Origin: Mycolicibacterium porcinum
GTDB taxonomy: Bacteria > Actinomycetota > Actinomycetes > Mycobacteriales > Mycobacteriaceae
Assembly: GCA_002086835.1 (NCBI GenBank)
Contig: MVIG01000006.1
Coordinates: 124,001 to 188,000 of the forward strand
Direction of reading: 5' to 3'
Length of the DNA stretch: 64,000 nt
The first letter of the stretch is position 1. Every line of letters begins with the position of its first letter. A model generated the notes under the pieces. That model saw nothing but the letters and a program-made list of their open reading frames with translations. It was not told the origin of the DNA and searched no databases. The position numbers were made by a program, and so were the translations under genes. This document shows, piece after piece, positions 28,955 through 37,317 of the stretch.

Positions 28955-30040
28955 CTACGCGGTGACGGGCTGCTTGGGCCCGGACTCCATCTGGTGGAAC
29001 AGGTCGACGTAGTAGGGCATGCACTCGGCCATGGCCTGCTCGGTGGTGAACAGCGGCTGGTAGCCCAGGTCGCGCTTGGCCTTGGCGATCGAGAAGTAGT
29101 TGTTGAGGTAAAGCCGTTCCACCGCAAGGGGTTCGATCAGTGGCTCGGGCAGGGCGAACCTGAAGTGCAGCCACTGCCAGGCCATCATGACCTTGTGCAC
29201 CAGCTTGCCCGACACATAGAACGTCGGCAGCTTGCGGCCACACGCGGCGATCACCGGGCGGGCGAACTCGAACATGTTGATCGGCTCACCGTCGTTGATG
29301 AAGTAGGCCTGACCGGGCGCGGTACCACCCGGCACCAGATGCTGGCCGGCCAGGATGAAACCGTGAATCAGGTTGTGTACGTATGAGTTGTCGAGCTTGA
29401 TGTTCTTGTTGCCGACGAGGACCTTGACGTGACCCGCGAGCACGTTTTCGAACACCTTGCGGAACATGGTCTGGTCGCCACGGCCCCAGATGCCGCTGGG
29501 CCGGATCGAACACGTCAGCATGTCGTGCTTGCCGTTCTCGCCAAGTACGAACTTCTCGGCCACCACCTTGGTCTCGGTGTAGAGGTCGTTGAATCGGGCG
29601 GTGTAGGGCATGGTCTCGTCACCGTTGACGATGTCCTGCCCACCCATCACCACACTGTTGGACGCGGTGTAGACGAAACGCTTGACGCCGGCCTCCTGGG
29701 CCGCGTGCACGAGGTTCTTGGTGCCTTCCACGTTCACGGCGAAGCTGCGCTGCCGGTACTCCTCGGTGACCGAGGCGCCGCCCATCAGGTCGATGATGGC
29801 GGCGGTGTGGATGACGGTGTCGATGTCCTTCACGGCCGCAGCCACGGTCTGCTTGTCGCAGATGTCGCCCTCGATGACCTCGAGGCCGGCGTGGTCGCCC
29901 AGCGGGGACGGTGCCCGGTCGAAAGACCGGACCGAATATCCGCGATCGAGCAGCTCGGTCACCAGGTTGGCGCCGACGAAGCCGGAGCCACCGGTCACCA
30001 GGACGCGGCCGAGTTCAGTGGTCAGAGATGCGTCTCCCAT
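28955..30040 (-). CDS. 3-beta-hydroxysteroid dehydrogenase (Rv1106c-like)
   Basis: NAD-dependent 3-beta-HSD/delta5-4 isomerase that starts cholesterol breakdown by oxidising cholesterol to cholestenone. It is 361 residues; M. tuberculosis Rv1106c (370 residues) is the orthologue and lies in the same place, upstream of xseB. Rossmann loop VTGGSGFVGANL, active site TASNSVVMGG and YTETK (YxxxK). Like the family it has a hydrophobic C-terminal region (MMAWQWLHFRF) that may touch membranes. A near-perfect palindromic KstR-like site lies 16 bases upstream of the start, consistent with cholesterol control. Confidence 0.92.
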   Translation of the reverse strand: MGDASLTTELGRVLVTGGSGFVGANLVTELLDRGYSVRSFDRAPSPLGDHAGLEVIEGDICDKQTVAAAVKDIDTVIHTAAIIDLMGGASVTEEYRQRSFAVNVEGTKNLVHAAQEAGVKRFVYTASNSVVMGGQDIVNGDETMPYTARFNDLYTETKVVAEKFVLGENGKHDMLTCSIRPSGIWGRGDQTMFRKVFENVLAGHVKVLVGNKNIKLDNSYVHNLIHGFILAGQHLVPGGTAPGQAYFINDGEPINMFEFARPVIAACGRKLPTFYVSGKLVHKVMMAWQWLHFRFALPEPLIEPLAVERLYLNNYFSIAKAKRDLGYQPLFTTEQAMAECMPYYVDLFHQMESGPKQPVTA

Positions 30041-30055
30041 GCCCGGCAGCTTAAC

Positions 30056-30069
30056 TGAAACAGGTTCCA
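30056..30069 (-). promoter_or_regulatory. KstR-like operator before 3-beta-HSD
   Basis: TGAAACAGGTTCCA fits TNNAACNNGTTNNA fully. The symmetry extends to 20 bases (30053-30072) with outer arms AACTG and CAGTT. Confidence 0.7.
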
Positions 30070-30103
30070 GTTTCGAGCGTGATCGGCGAAAATGGTTGCT
30101 GGA

Positions 30104-30331
30104 TCAACTTTCGTCGGCCTCGCGCGCGGCCAGCGCCTGCTCGACCCGCTGCCGCGCTCCGGCTAAGTGTTCTTCGCAACGTTGTGCCAGCTTCTCGCCG
30201 CGTTCCCAGAGGTTGAGCGAAGCATCGAGGTCCAGGCCGCCCTGCTCTAGCTGCTGCACGACGGCGATCAGTTCGTCGCGGGCCTCTTCATAGCCCAGTT
30301 CACTAATAGGCTTAATACTCACGATGCTCAC
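30104..30331 (-). CDS. xseB: Exodeoxyribonuclease VII small subunit
   Basis: Small helical subunit of exonuclease VII, which degrades single-stranded DNA to oligonucleotides. It is 75 residues (M. tuberculosis 85). The family core [20 protein letters not shown], then [24 protein letters not shown], is intact. The GTG start at 30331 overlaps the xseA stop by four bases (GTGA), so the two subunits are translated together; a second GTG three codons later is possible. Confidence 0.95.
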   Translation of the reverse strand: MSIVSIKPISELGYEEARDELIAVVQQLEQGGLDLDASLNLWERGEKLAQRCEEHLAGARQRVEQALAAREADES

Positions 30332-31593
30332 GCCCCTTCTTCGCTGCTGTCAGTGACAGCCGCAGCCTCATTGCCGTCGCTGACGGCGGTGATCACTCCG
30401 TCGGACACCCGCACCCGCAACCGGGTGCCTTCCGGGGCGTCGGCCACTGAACGTAGAACCGTCGGCGCACCTGACGCCGGGACCGCCTGGACCACCGCGT
30501 AACCGCGGGCCAGCGTCGCCGCCGGGCCGAGCGCGGTCAGCCGCGCCGACAGATGGCCGACGGTGTCGGCCTCCGCAGCGATCCTGCGGGTGATGTCGCG
30601 TTGGGCGGTGGCCCGGGCGCGCGCGATCTCGTCGGCCCGCGCGGTGAGTCCTGCCAACGGCTGCGCCAGCACCGGGCGGCTGCGCAACTGGTCCAGGTGG
30701 TGCTGCTCGCGGTGCACCCAGTTGCGTAGTGCGCGGGCGCTGCGCCGGTGCAGATCGGTGATCAACGCCTGCTCGGCGGCCGCGTCGGGCACGATCCGCT
30801 TGGCGGCGTCGGTCGGGGTGGCCGCGCGCATGTCGGCGACCAGGTCGGACAGGGGAGTGTCGGGTTCGTGACCGATCGCGCTGACCACCGGGGTGCGGCA
30901 GGCCGCGATGGCCCGGCACAGCGTCTCGTCGGAGAACGGCAGCAGGTCCTCGACGCTGCCGCCACCGCGCGCGAGGACGATCACATCCACCTCGGGCATA
31001 GCGTCAAGTGCTGCCAGAGCGTCGACGATCTGCGGCACCGCGTTGGGCCCCTGGACGATGGTGTTGCGGATCGCGAACCGCACCGCGGGCCAGCGCGCAC
31101 CGGCAACGGTGGTGACGTCGTGCTCGGCGGCCGACGCGCGGCCGGTGATGAGTCCGATGGTGGTGGGCAGGAACGGGATCGGCCGTTTGAGCCGCGGATC
31201 GAACAGTCCTTCTGCCTCTAGCAGACGGCGCAGCCGTTCGATGCGGGCCAAGAGCTCACCGATGCCGACCGCGCGAATCTCGCTGACCCGCAACGAGAAT
31301 GTGCCGCGACCGGTGTAGAAATTGGGCTTGCCGCAGATGATCACCTGGGTGCCCTCGGTCAGCTTGACCGGGGCGTTGCGCACCAGATCACGCGGGCAGG
31401 TCAGGGTCAGCGACATGTCGGCCGCGGGGTCCCGCAGGACCATGAAGACGGTTTTCGAATCCGGGCGGATCTTGAGCTCGGTCAGCTGCCCCTCGACCCA
31501 CACCGTGCCGAGCCGGTCGATCCATTTGGCGACGCGGGTCGCCACCGCGCGGACCGGCCAGGGATTCTCCGGTGATTGACCCGGTTCGGTCAC
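30328..31593 (-). CDS. xseA: Exodeoxyribonuclease VII large subunit
   Basis: Catalytic subunit of exonuclease VII, 421 residues. The N-terminal OB-fold (about 10-105) starts [20 protein letters not shown]; the exonuclease core has the family signature [15 protein letters not shown]; a coiled-coil region follows (residues 260-340, rich in Arg, Ala and Glu) and binds XseB. The GTG start at 31593 overlaps the stop of the upstream Rv1109c-like gene by four bases. The order Rv1109c-xseA-xseB is conserved with M. tuberculosis. Confidence 0.96.
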   Translation of the reverse strand: MTEPGQSPENPWPVRAVATRVAKWIDRLGTVWVEGQLTELKIRPDSKTVFMVLRDPAADMSLTLTCPRDLVRNAPVKLTEGTQVIICGKPNFYTGRGTFSLRVSEIRAVGIGELLARIERLRRLLEAEGLFDPRLKRPIPFLPTTIGLITGRASAAEHDVTTVAGARWPAVRFAIRNTIVQGPNAVPQIVDALAALDAMPEVDVIVLARGGGSVEDLLPFSDETLCRAIAACRTPVVSAIGHEPDTPLSDLVADMRAATPTDAAKRIVPDAAAEQALITDLHRRSARALRNWVHREQHHLDQLRSRPVLAQPLAGLTARADEIARARATAQRDITRRIAAEADTVGHLSARLTALGPAATLARGYAVVQAVPASGAPTVLRSVADAPEGTRLRVRVSDGVITAVSDGNEAAAVTDSSEEGA

Positions 31594-32168
31594 TTCGCGG
31601 TCGCGCGGGTGATCCTGTTGGCGAGCAGCGTGACGAACGGTGCGCGGGCCCGGCCGGCCTCTTCGTAGGCCAGCAGCGCCTCAAGGTCGGCCACCCGCAG
31701 GGAGGTCAACCGGGCGCGCAGCTGTGCCAGCGTCAGCGCGTCGTACCCGAGTTCGGCGGCGATGGCCGGCGCTGCGCCCGCGGCGGCGGTGCCGGTGGCC
31801 TTGCCGTTCGTCGAGGCAGCCGATTCGGGCTCCCCGGTGCTGTAGAGGGCGAACCGGCCCTCGGTGCGTCGCTCACCGTCACCGGCGGCGTCGACGTCGT
31901 CCTCGGTGTCGGCGTCAGAGTCGAGGTCCTCGTCGAAGGTGGCCCACTCCGGCTGCTCGTCCTTGGGCGGAAACAGCTGCTCGAGGGTCTCGTCGCCCTT
32001 GACCACCAGCTCAGCGAGGTTCTGCTGGACATGCATGACGAGGTTGGCCGCCTGACTGGCCACCGTCATGGGATAGGTCAGGATCGTCTGGGGCAGCTTG
32101 CGGGTTTCTTCCAGGGCGGTTGCTGCCGCACCCACCAGCAGCCGGACCCCGTACGGTGCAGTTCCCAT
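31590..32168 (-). CDS. Lipid droplet-associated protein-like (Rv1109c homologue)
   Basis: A 192-residue protein (ATG 32168; a GTG two codons upstream is possible). The N-terminal 60 residues form an amphipathic, hydrophobic region ([20 protein letters not shown] and [19 protein letters not shown]), the middle is acidic and disordered, and the C-terminus is a helical domain ([20 protein letters not shown]). Homologues such as Rv1109c are annotated as lipid droplet-associated. It is the first gene of the operon with xseA and xseB and is divergent from ispH; the link with exonuclease VII is positional only. Confidence 0.8.
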   Translation of the reverse strand: MGTAPYGVRLLVGAAATALEETRKLPQTILTYPMTVASQAANLVMHVQQNLAELVVKGDETLEQLFPPKDEQPEWATFDEDLDSDADTEDDVDAAGDGERRTEGRFALYSTGEPESAASTNGKATGTAAAGAAPAIAAELGYDALTLAQLRARLTSLRVADLEALLAYEEAGRARAPFVTLLANRITRATAK

Positions 32169-32230
32169 GTGCACAGACTAGCCACAGCCACGGTTGGCTC
32201 CGGTGTGTTGTCGCCCCGTACCCTGGAGAC

Positions 32231-33244
32231 ATGCCGCCGACAATCAACATGGGTATCCCGGGTGCCACCAGCTCGGTGAGGTCAGGCGGCGGTTCGCAAG
32301 CCTCCGGCAAGCGCGTCCTGCTGGCTGAGCCCCGCGGGTACTGCGCCGGTGTGGACCGCGCCGTCGAGACGGTGGAGCGTGCCCTGGAGAAGCACGGCGC
32401 CCCGGTTTACGTGCGCCACGAGATCGTCCACAACAAGCATGTGGTGGAGACGCTGGCCAAGGCCGGCGCGGTGTTCGTCGACGAGACCGACGAGGTGCCT
32501 GAAGGGGCGATCGTGGTGTTCTCGGCCCATGGCGTGGCGCCGACCGTGCACGAGACCGCCGCTGAGCGCAGCCTGCAGGTGATCGACGCGACCTGCCCGC
32601 TGGTGACCAAGGTGCACAACGAGGCCAAGCGGTTCGCCCGCGACGATTTCGACATTCTGCTGATCGGTCACGAGGGCCACGAAGAGGTCGTCGGCACCGC
32701 CGGCGAGGCACCCGACCACGTCCAGGTCGTCGACAACCCGGACGCGGTGGACAAGGTCACCGTGCGTGATCCGGAGAAGGTCATCTGGTTGTCGCAGACC
32801 ACCTTGAGCGTCGACGAGACGATGGAGACGGTGCGCCGGCTCCGCGAGAAGTTCCCGACGCTGCAGGATCCGCCGAGCGACGACATCTGCTACGCGACCC
32901 AGAACCGTCAGGTGGCCGTCAAGGCGATGGCACCCGAATGCGAACTGGTGATCGTGGTGGGGTCACGCAATTCGTCGAACTCGGTGCGGTTGGTCGAGGT
33001 GGCCCTGGGCGCCGGCTCGCGGGCCGCTCATCTGGTGGACTACGCCGAGGACATCGACCCGGCCTGGCTGGAGGGCGTCACCACCGTGGGCGTCACCTCC
33101 GGCGCTTCGGTGCCCGAGGTGCTGGTGCGCGGCGTGCTCGAACGGCTGGCCGAATACGGCTACGGGACCGTGCAGCCCGTCACCACCGCCAACGAGACGT
33201 TGGTGTTCGCCCTGCCGCGTGAGATCCGCCCACCGCGCTCCTGA
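32231..33244 (+). CDS. ispH: 4-hydroxy-3-methylbut-2-enyl diphosphate reductase
   Basis: Last enzyme of the MEP isoprenoid pathway; makes IPP and DMAPP with a 4Fe-4S cluster. It is 337 residues and orthologous to Rv1110 (LytB2/IspH2). The three cluster cysteines are C38 (GYCAGV), C122 (DATCPLV) and C220 ([10 protein letters not shown]); substrate-binding FSAHGV and SSNSVRL are present. The ATG at 32231 follows CTGGAGAC; the N-terminal 25 residues are low-complexity, as in other mycobacteria. Confidence 0.97.
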   Translation: MPPTINMGIPGATSSVRSGGGSQASGKRVLLAEPRGYCAGVDRAVETVERALEKHGAPVYVRHEIVHNKHVVETLAKAGAVFVDETDEVPEGAIVVFSAHGVAPTVHETAAERSLQVIDATCPLVTKVHNEAKRFARDDFDILLIGHEGHEEVVGTAGEAPDHVQVVDNPDAVDKVTVRDPEKVIWLSQTTLSVDETMETVRRLREKFPTLQDPPSDDICYATQNRQVAVKAMAPECELVIVVGSRNSSNSVRLVEVALGAGSRAAHLVDYAEDIDPAWLEGVTTVGVTSGASVPEVLVRGVLERLAEYGYGTVQPVTTANETLVFALPREIRPPRS

Positions 33245-33271
33245 TCGGTGTGCGGTCGACCTAGGCGTCGA

Positions 33272-34474
33272 TCAGTCGTCGTAGTCCCAGGAGTGACGGC
33301 CCCTGGCGGCTGCGCCCTTCGATGAGCGGGGCCGTGTGCGGTGCTCCACGCGGCGGTCCTCGTCGTCAGATCCGCGGTAGCGGACGCGCGACACCGGATG
33401 GTGCGTGGAGCGACCCGACCCGGTCGGCGGGTCGAACGATTCCTCGAACGGCTGATAGTCATCGAATCGGCGGCGCTGCCGCTGGGGGCGCTCCCGCGGG
33501 GTATCGAACGAGGCCTCCCGCTCACGCCGCTCCGGTGGCGGCTGCTTGCGCGGTTCGCGCGGCTGGGTCCGCACCCGTCGGCGGGGTTCGCCGGCTCCGG
33601 GTTCCGCCGCACGCGGGGGCCTGGGCCGCCGTGGCCGCTCGGGAATCGCGCCGTCGAGTTCGCTGCCGAGATCTCCGTCGGCGGCACGGCTCGGGCGGGG
33701 GCGTGGCGCCGTGGAACGCTTGGTCGGCCTGCGCTCGCCGCGAGGCCGCCCGGATGCCGTTGCGGCTGCCGCTGCTGCCCCTGCGCCGGGCTCTGCGCCG
33801 GCCGGACGCCTGCGGGGTGGCCGTTCGGATCGTTCGGATGAGCGCCGGCGCGGCGGGGCATCCGCGGCCTCTTCCGGCCGGGCCTTCCGGTCCCGGCGCG
33901 CCGACGTGGTGGCGGGTTTGCGGAGGACGAGTCCGGAAAGTTTCTCTGTGACAGATGACACAATCCCCGCGACGGGCGTTGCCTTCGCTGTTTTGGTCGT
34001 TGCGGACTCAGCCGATCCGGCTGCGTCGGCGCCGCGACGTGATGTCAGGCCGACGTACCACCGGCCCAGTCCGATCAGCAGCACCGCCGCCGAGAGGAAG
34101 AGCATCAGCGGAAAACGTTCGATCAACGGATAACCGCAGTTGATCGCGAGGTCCTTCACGCCACCCAGCTGGCCGCCGTGGAACAGGAAATAGGACCCGG
34201 GAACCGCGACGAAAAGTATTAGTGGGGGCTGGATCACAGCGGTGAACAGACCGGCCTGCTGGACCAGCAGAACAGCCACGATGCAACCGAGCGAATAGCA
34301 GACCGCGAATACCGCGCTGAGCTCGCGATCGCCCGAGCCGGCATCGAAAGCAAAGCCGATGGCGGTAGCCGTGATCGCGATCAGCACGGCGCCCCACCAC
34401 GGCACACCGGCGAATCGCGGGTGTACAGAGCGATGGTCAGCCGGCACTGCCGACTGTGCGCGCTGTCCTGACAC
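33272..34474 (-). CDS. DUF6542 membrane protein with long basic disordered tail (Rv1111c-like)
   Basis: A 400-residue protein. The N-terminal third holds four membrane segments (AVLIAITATAIGFAFDA, LSAVFAVCYSLGCIVAVLLV, AVIQPPLILFVAVPGSYFLF and FPLMLFLSAAVLLIGLGRWY), the DUF6542 domain. The last 230 residues are extremely rich in Arg, Pro, Ala and Glu and surely disordered, ending HSWDYDD. A GTG at 34474 is chosen; the frame stays open far upstream but is antisense to ychF there. Homologues stand between ispH and ychF in M. tuberculosis too. Function unknown. Confidence 0.8.
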   Translation of the reverse strand: MSGQRAQSAVPADHRSVHPRFAGVPWWGAVLIAITATAIGFAFDAGSGDRELSAVFAVCYSLGCIVAVLLVQQAGLFTAVIQPPLILFVAVPGSYFLFHGGQLGGVKDLAINCGYPLIERFPLMLFLSAAVLLIGLGRWYVGLTSRRGADAAGSAESATTKTAKATPVAGIVSSVTEKLSGLVLRKPATTSARRDRKARPEEAADAPPRRRSSERSERPPRRRPAGAEPGAGAAAAAATASGRPRGERRPTKRSTAPRPRPSRAADGDLGSELDGAIPERPRRPRPPRAAEPGAGEPRRRVRTQPREPRKQPPPERREREASFDTPRERPQRQRRRFDDYQPFEESFDPPTGSGRSTHHPVSRVRYRGSDDEDRRVEHRTRPRSSKGAAARGRHSWDYDD

Positions 34475-34543
34475 ACGTAGACCGTACCGGCTCAGTCTGG
34501 CCGCGTGCTGCCAGCTCGCGCTGGCGTGCCCGTCACACCGGCT

Positions 34544-34549
34544 TAGACT
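34544..34549 (+). promoter_or_regulatory. -10 element of ychF, near-leaderless layout
   Basis: TAGACT, with the predicted start three bases before the GTG at 34559. No Shine-Dalgarno sequence is visible. Confidence 0.4.
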
Positions 34550-34558
34550 GTGGTCCCT

Positions 34559-35650
34559 GTGAGCCTGAACCTGGGAATCGTCGGTTTGCCGAACGTCGGA
34601 AAGTCGACTCTGTTCAATGCCCTGACACGTAACGACGTGTTGGCGGCCAACTACCCGTTTGCGACCATCGAGCCCAACGAGGGCGTGGTCCCGCTGCCCG
34701 ATCCCCGGCTCGACAAGCTCGCCGAGATCTTCGGGTCGGAGAAGACCGTGCCGGCCCCGGTGACGTTCGTCGACATCGCGGGCATCGTGAAAGGCGCCTC
34801 GGAGGGCGCCGGACTCGGCAACAAGTTCCTCGCCAACATCCGCGAGTGCGACGCCATCTGTCAGGTCGTGCGGGTGTTCGCCGATGACGACGTGGTGCAC
34901 GTCGACGGGCGGGTGGATCCGCGCTCGGACATCGAGGTGATCGAGACCGAGCTGATCCTCGCCGACATGCAGACGCTGGAGAAGGCGGTGCCGCGGCTGG
35001 AGAAGGAAGCCCGCAACAACAAGGAGCGCAAGCCGGTCCTGGACGCGGCGGTCGCGGCCCAGGCGGTGTTCGACGACGGCAAGACGCTCTTCTCGACCGG
35101 CAAGGATTGGTCGATCCTGCGCGAGCTGAACCTGATGACCACCAAGCCGTTCCTCTACGTGTTCAACGCCGACGAGTCGGTGCTCACGGATCCGGCCAAA
35201 CAGGCCGAGCTGCGCGAGCTGGTGGCCCCGGCGGACGCGGTATTCCTGGACGCCAAGATCGAGTCGGAGCTGATCGAGCTCGACGACGAGTCGGCCCAGG
35301 AGCTGCTGGAGTCGATCGGGCAGACCGAACGCGGTCTCGACGCACTGGCCCGGGCCGGCTTCCACACGCTGCGGCTGCAGACCTACCTGACGGCCGGACC
35401 GAAGGAATCGCGCGCCTGGACCATCCATCAGGGCGACACCGCCCCCAAGGCGGCCGGCGTGATCCACACCGACTTCGAGAAAGGCTTCATCAAGGCCGAG
35501 GTGGTGTCGTTCGACGACCTCGTCGAAGCCGGTTCGATGGCCGCTGCCAAGGCCGCGGGCAAGGTCCGGATGGAAGGCAAGGACTACGTGATGGCCGACG
35601 GCGACGTGGTGGAGTTCCGCTTCGGATCAGCGTCCACATCCAAGGGCTAG
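34559..35650 (+). CDS. ychF: Redox-responsive ATPase/GTPase YchF with a replaced C-terminus
   Basis: Obg-family P-loop NTPase YchF (OLA1), 363 residues, orthologue of Rv1112. G1 GLPNVGKSTLFNAL, G3 DIAGIVKGASEG, G4 NADE, a coiled-coil insertion and the C-terminal TGS domain (residues 280-360, HQGDTAPKAAGVIHTDFEKG) are intact. The GTG at 34559 is the family start MSLNLGIVG. Most YchF proteins end in FxFNV-stop (EFRFNV in M. tuberculosis). Here the end reads EFRFGSASTSKG, and copies of the normal end lie further downstream, so the tail was swapped by an insertion. The function is probably intact because the change is only the last few residues. Confidence 0.95.
   Translation: MSLNLGIVGLPNVGKSTLFNALTRNDVLAANYPFATIEPNEGVVPLPDPRLDKLAEIFGSEKTVPAPVTFVDIAGIVKGASEGAGLGNKFLANIRECDAICQVVRVFADDDVVHVDGRVDPRSDIEVIETELILADMQTLEKAVPRLEKEARNNKERKPVLDAAVAAQAVFDDGKTLFSTGKDWSILRELNLMTTKPFLYVFNADESVLTDPAKQAELRELVAPADAVFLDAKIESELIELDDESAQELLESIGQTERGLDALARAGFHTLRLQTYLTAGPKESRAWTIHQGDTAPKAAGVIHTDFEKGFIKAEVVSFDDLVEAGSMAAAKAAGKVRMEGKDYVMADGDVVEFRFGSASTSKG
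35601..35650 (+). repeat. ychF 3'-end repeat R0 (in use as the gene end)
   Basis: GCGACGTGGTGGAGTTCCGC and on to TAG. The stretch TTCGGATCAGCGTCCACATC after it replaces the usual TTCAACGTGTAG, and is shared with the end of the first cassette gene (R1). Confidence 0.75.
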
Positions 35651-35651
35651 C

Positions 35652-36512
35652 GTGCACCTAGAACGGCCTGCGGAGGCGATTACGGGTGACCGCGAGCCCG
35701 ATTCGGCTGCGGCAGGAAGCGCGGGTGGAGTCGGAAATGACGGGATCGCAGAGCTTGAGGTGTATCTCTTGGGCTGGGATGCGGTGTCGTTTAACGGCGG
35801 TGCAAAAACTGCGTTCGCACGCGTGTACATGGCGGTGCACTCGTTGTGGTCCGCGAGGCGGTCCGCGAGAATGTGCGGCGAGCGCGAGACTGCCTTAGTT
35901 GAGGAAGGGACTCCGCGACTTGATCCCGGGCACAGGGCCGATGCAATTAATGCAGTCGTCTCTTCGGTGATGTTTCTGGAGGGTTTCGTCAACGAGCTAT
36001 TCTCCGATGTGGCGGATAAGCCACGCGGAACCCCGCGTACTCGAGGCTTGTCGGAAACGGCGCGCGAACAGATGCGTGAACTATGGAAGGGAGGCGCGGT
36101 TCCTAGCGATCGAATCTCGATCATTCACAAGTATCAGCTCGCTTTGCTTTGTGCGGGCAAGCGGACGTTTGATCCGGGGCGCGCACCGTTGCAGGACGTA
36201 GTCGCATTGATCCAGCTCCGGAATTACCTGATTCACTACAACTCTGAAAGTCCGAACACGGTCGAACTGCAGAAGGCGTTCGTTGGAGTCATCCAGCGAG
36301 CTGGCGAGAATCGGCAGCCCGTTGGGCCGCCTCTATTTCCAAACAAGGTATTGGGGGCGGGCTGTGCAAACTGGGCTTGTGACAGCGCGGCTAGCTTCGT
36401 CGACGAGTGGCAAGAGCGCCTTGGGCTCGATCACGACTATCGCAGCGAGTTAGACGTCTACCCGGTGGAGTTCCCGTTCGGAACAACGTCTACGTCCAAA
36501 GCCAAGGCTTAG
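35652..36512 (+). CDS. HEPN-like protein 1, first cassette gene
   Basis: A 286-residue protein starting at a GTG one base after the ychF stop. No membrane segments. Residues 96-118 (ADAINAVVSSVMFLEGFVNELF) and 181-200 fit the long helices of a HEPN bundle, and QLRNYLIHYNSE has the RNxxxH motif (R190, H195) typical of HEPN ribonucleases. Codon use is less GC-rich than in neighbours. The last 15 residues (VEFPFGTTSTSKAKA) mirror the altered ychF tail (VEFRFGSASTSKG), showing that the gene end itself contains the repeat. The specific HEPN family is not recognised; an RNase toxin or defence effector role is inference. Confidence 0.6.
   Translation: MHLERPAEAITGDREPDSAAAGSAGGVGNDGIAELEVYLLGWDAVSFNGGAKTAFARVYMAVHSLWSARRSARMCGERETALVEEGTPRLDPGHRADAINAVVSSVMFLEGFVNELFSDVADKPRGTPRTRGLSETAREQMRELWKGGAVPSDRISIIHKYQLALLCAGKRTFDPGRAPLQDVVALIQLRNYLIHYNSESPNTVELQKAFVGVIQRAGENRQPVGPPLFPNKVLGAGCANWACDSAASFVDEWQERLGLDHDYRSELDVYPVEFPFGTTSTSKAKA
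36465..36512 (+). repeat. ychF 3'-end repeat R1 (end of first cassette)
   Basis: GGTGGAGTTCCCGTTCGGAA and on to TTAG, aligned with R0 over about 45 bases with scattered changes and a 6-base insertion near the stop. Confidence 0.65.
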
Positions 36513-36537
36513 CGGCGTCACCGGGTGGGCGACTTAA

Positions 36538-36999
36538 GTGCAATTTGACGAGTACCCAACTGAGTTGGTGCGTGCCGTAGGACTGGTAGTGATGTCGGCG
36601 GCGTGGACGGAGGACAAGGCCGGGGAATTGGTGCAGCTGATGCACCAGATTGCCAACGGTCACGAAGTGGCCGCGAAGGGCTGGGCGGCATCTGGGCAGC
36701 AGTTAATCGAGGCGGTCGGGAAGGTCGTTACGGCCGACTTGGCCGCCCGACTCACTCGCGCCTTGGAGCTTCGCAACGAGGTCGTCCACGGGGTCTTTCT
36801 GGATAGTAAAGGCACACCCCCGTTCTGGGTCACGATGAAGCGTCAGTTCAGCAAGAGAGACCCGGCGGCCTATGGCATGGCTGCGCAATGGACGGTGGCC
36901 AGTCTCCTGGATCTCGCGCAAGAGTTCACCGACCTTGAGCACTTGATTGACGACGAAATCAGTTACGCGATGGGGCTGAAGACTCGACCGACGGCCTAG
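36538..36999 (+). CDS. HEPN-like protein 2
   Basis: A 153-residue helical protein from a GTG start. ELRNEVVHGVFL carries RNxxxH (R79, H84) at the end of a long helix, and DLEHLIDDEISYAMG closes the bundle. It resembles small HEPN proteins that often work next to an NTPase or a nucleotidyltransferase; no MNT partner is seen. It lies upstream of the AAA ATPase-TOPRIM gene in the same direction, separated by 318 bases. RNase activity is inferred from the motif only. Confidence 0.6.
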   Translation: MQFDEYPTELVRAVGLVVMSAAWTEDKAGELVQLMHQIANGHEVAAKGWAASGQQLIEAVGKVVTADLAARLTRALELRNEVVHGVFLDSKGTPPFWVTMKRQFSKRDPAAYGMAAQWTVASLLDLAQEFTDLEHLIDDEISYAMGLKTRPTA

Positions 37000-37317
37000 C
37001 TGCGGAGATGCAGCAGAGTCCTCGACTATCAGTGGAGTCTCGACATGAAGCCAAAATGGGTGCTAGGCCGCTGATCCGCTAATAGGGTGCGCTCTGTGGA
37101 CGATCCCGCCACCCGACTGCGAAAGGTTGGGATCGTCATGCGTATTACAGACCGGGCGGTATCCGCTGAATGAATGGGCCTACGGCGGCGCGTCGACCCT
37201 GACGGAGGGAACACGAAGGTCGGCGTGGGACGGAGGATGCCGGACAAGGGAAGCAGTCTTGGCTTCGTACCAATGAGTTGTGAACTAGCCCGACGCGTAT
37301 GCCCAGTCTGATGGAAT
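37000..37317 (+). other. Intergenic region of 318 bases before the ATPase gene
   Basis: No supported gene. It contains an inverted repeat GACGATCCC (37099-37107) and GGGATCGTC (37129-37137), and an upstream TAGGGT (37083-37088) that could be a -10. This is probably the control region of the ATPase gene. Confidence 0.4.

Noticed and set aside
34475-35467. Long minus-strand frame continuing the DUF6542 gene upstream
   Set aside because: It is the antisense of ychF, produced by high-GC codon bias; the membrane domain starts near 34474.
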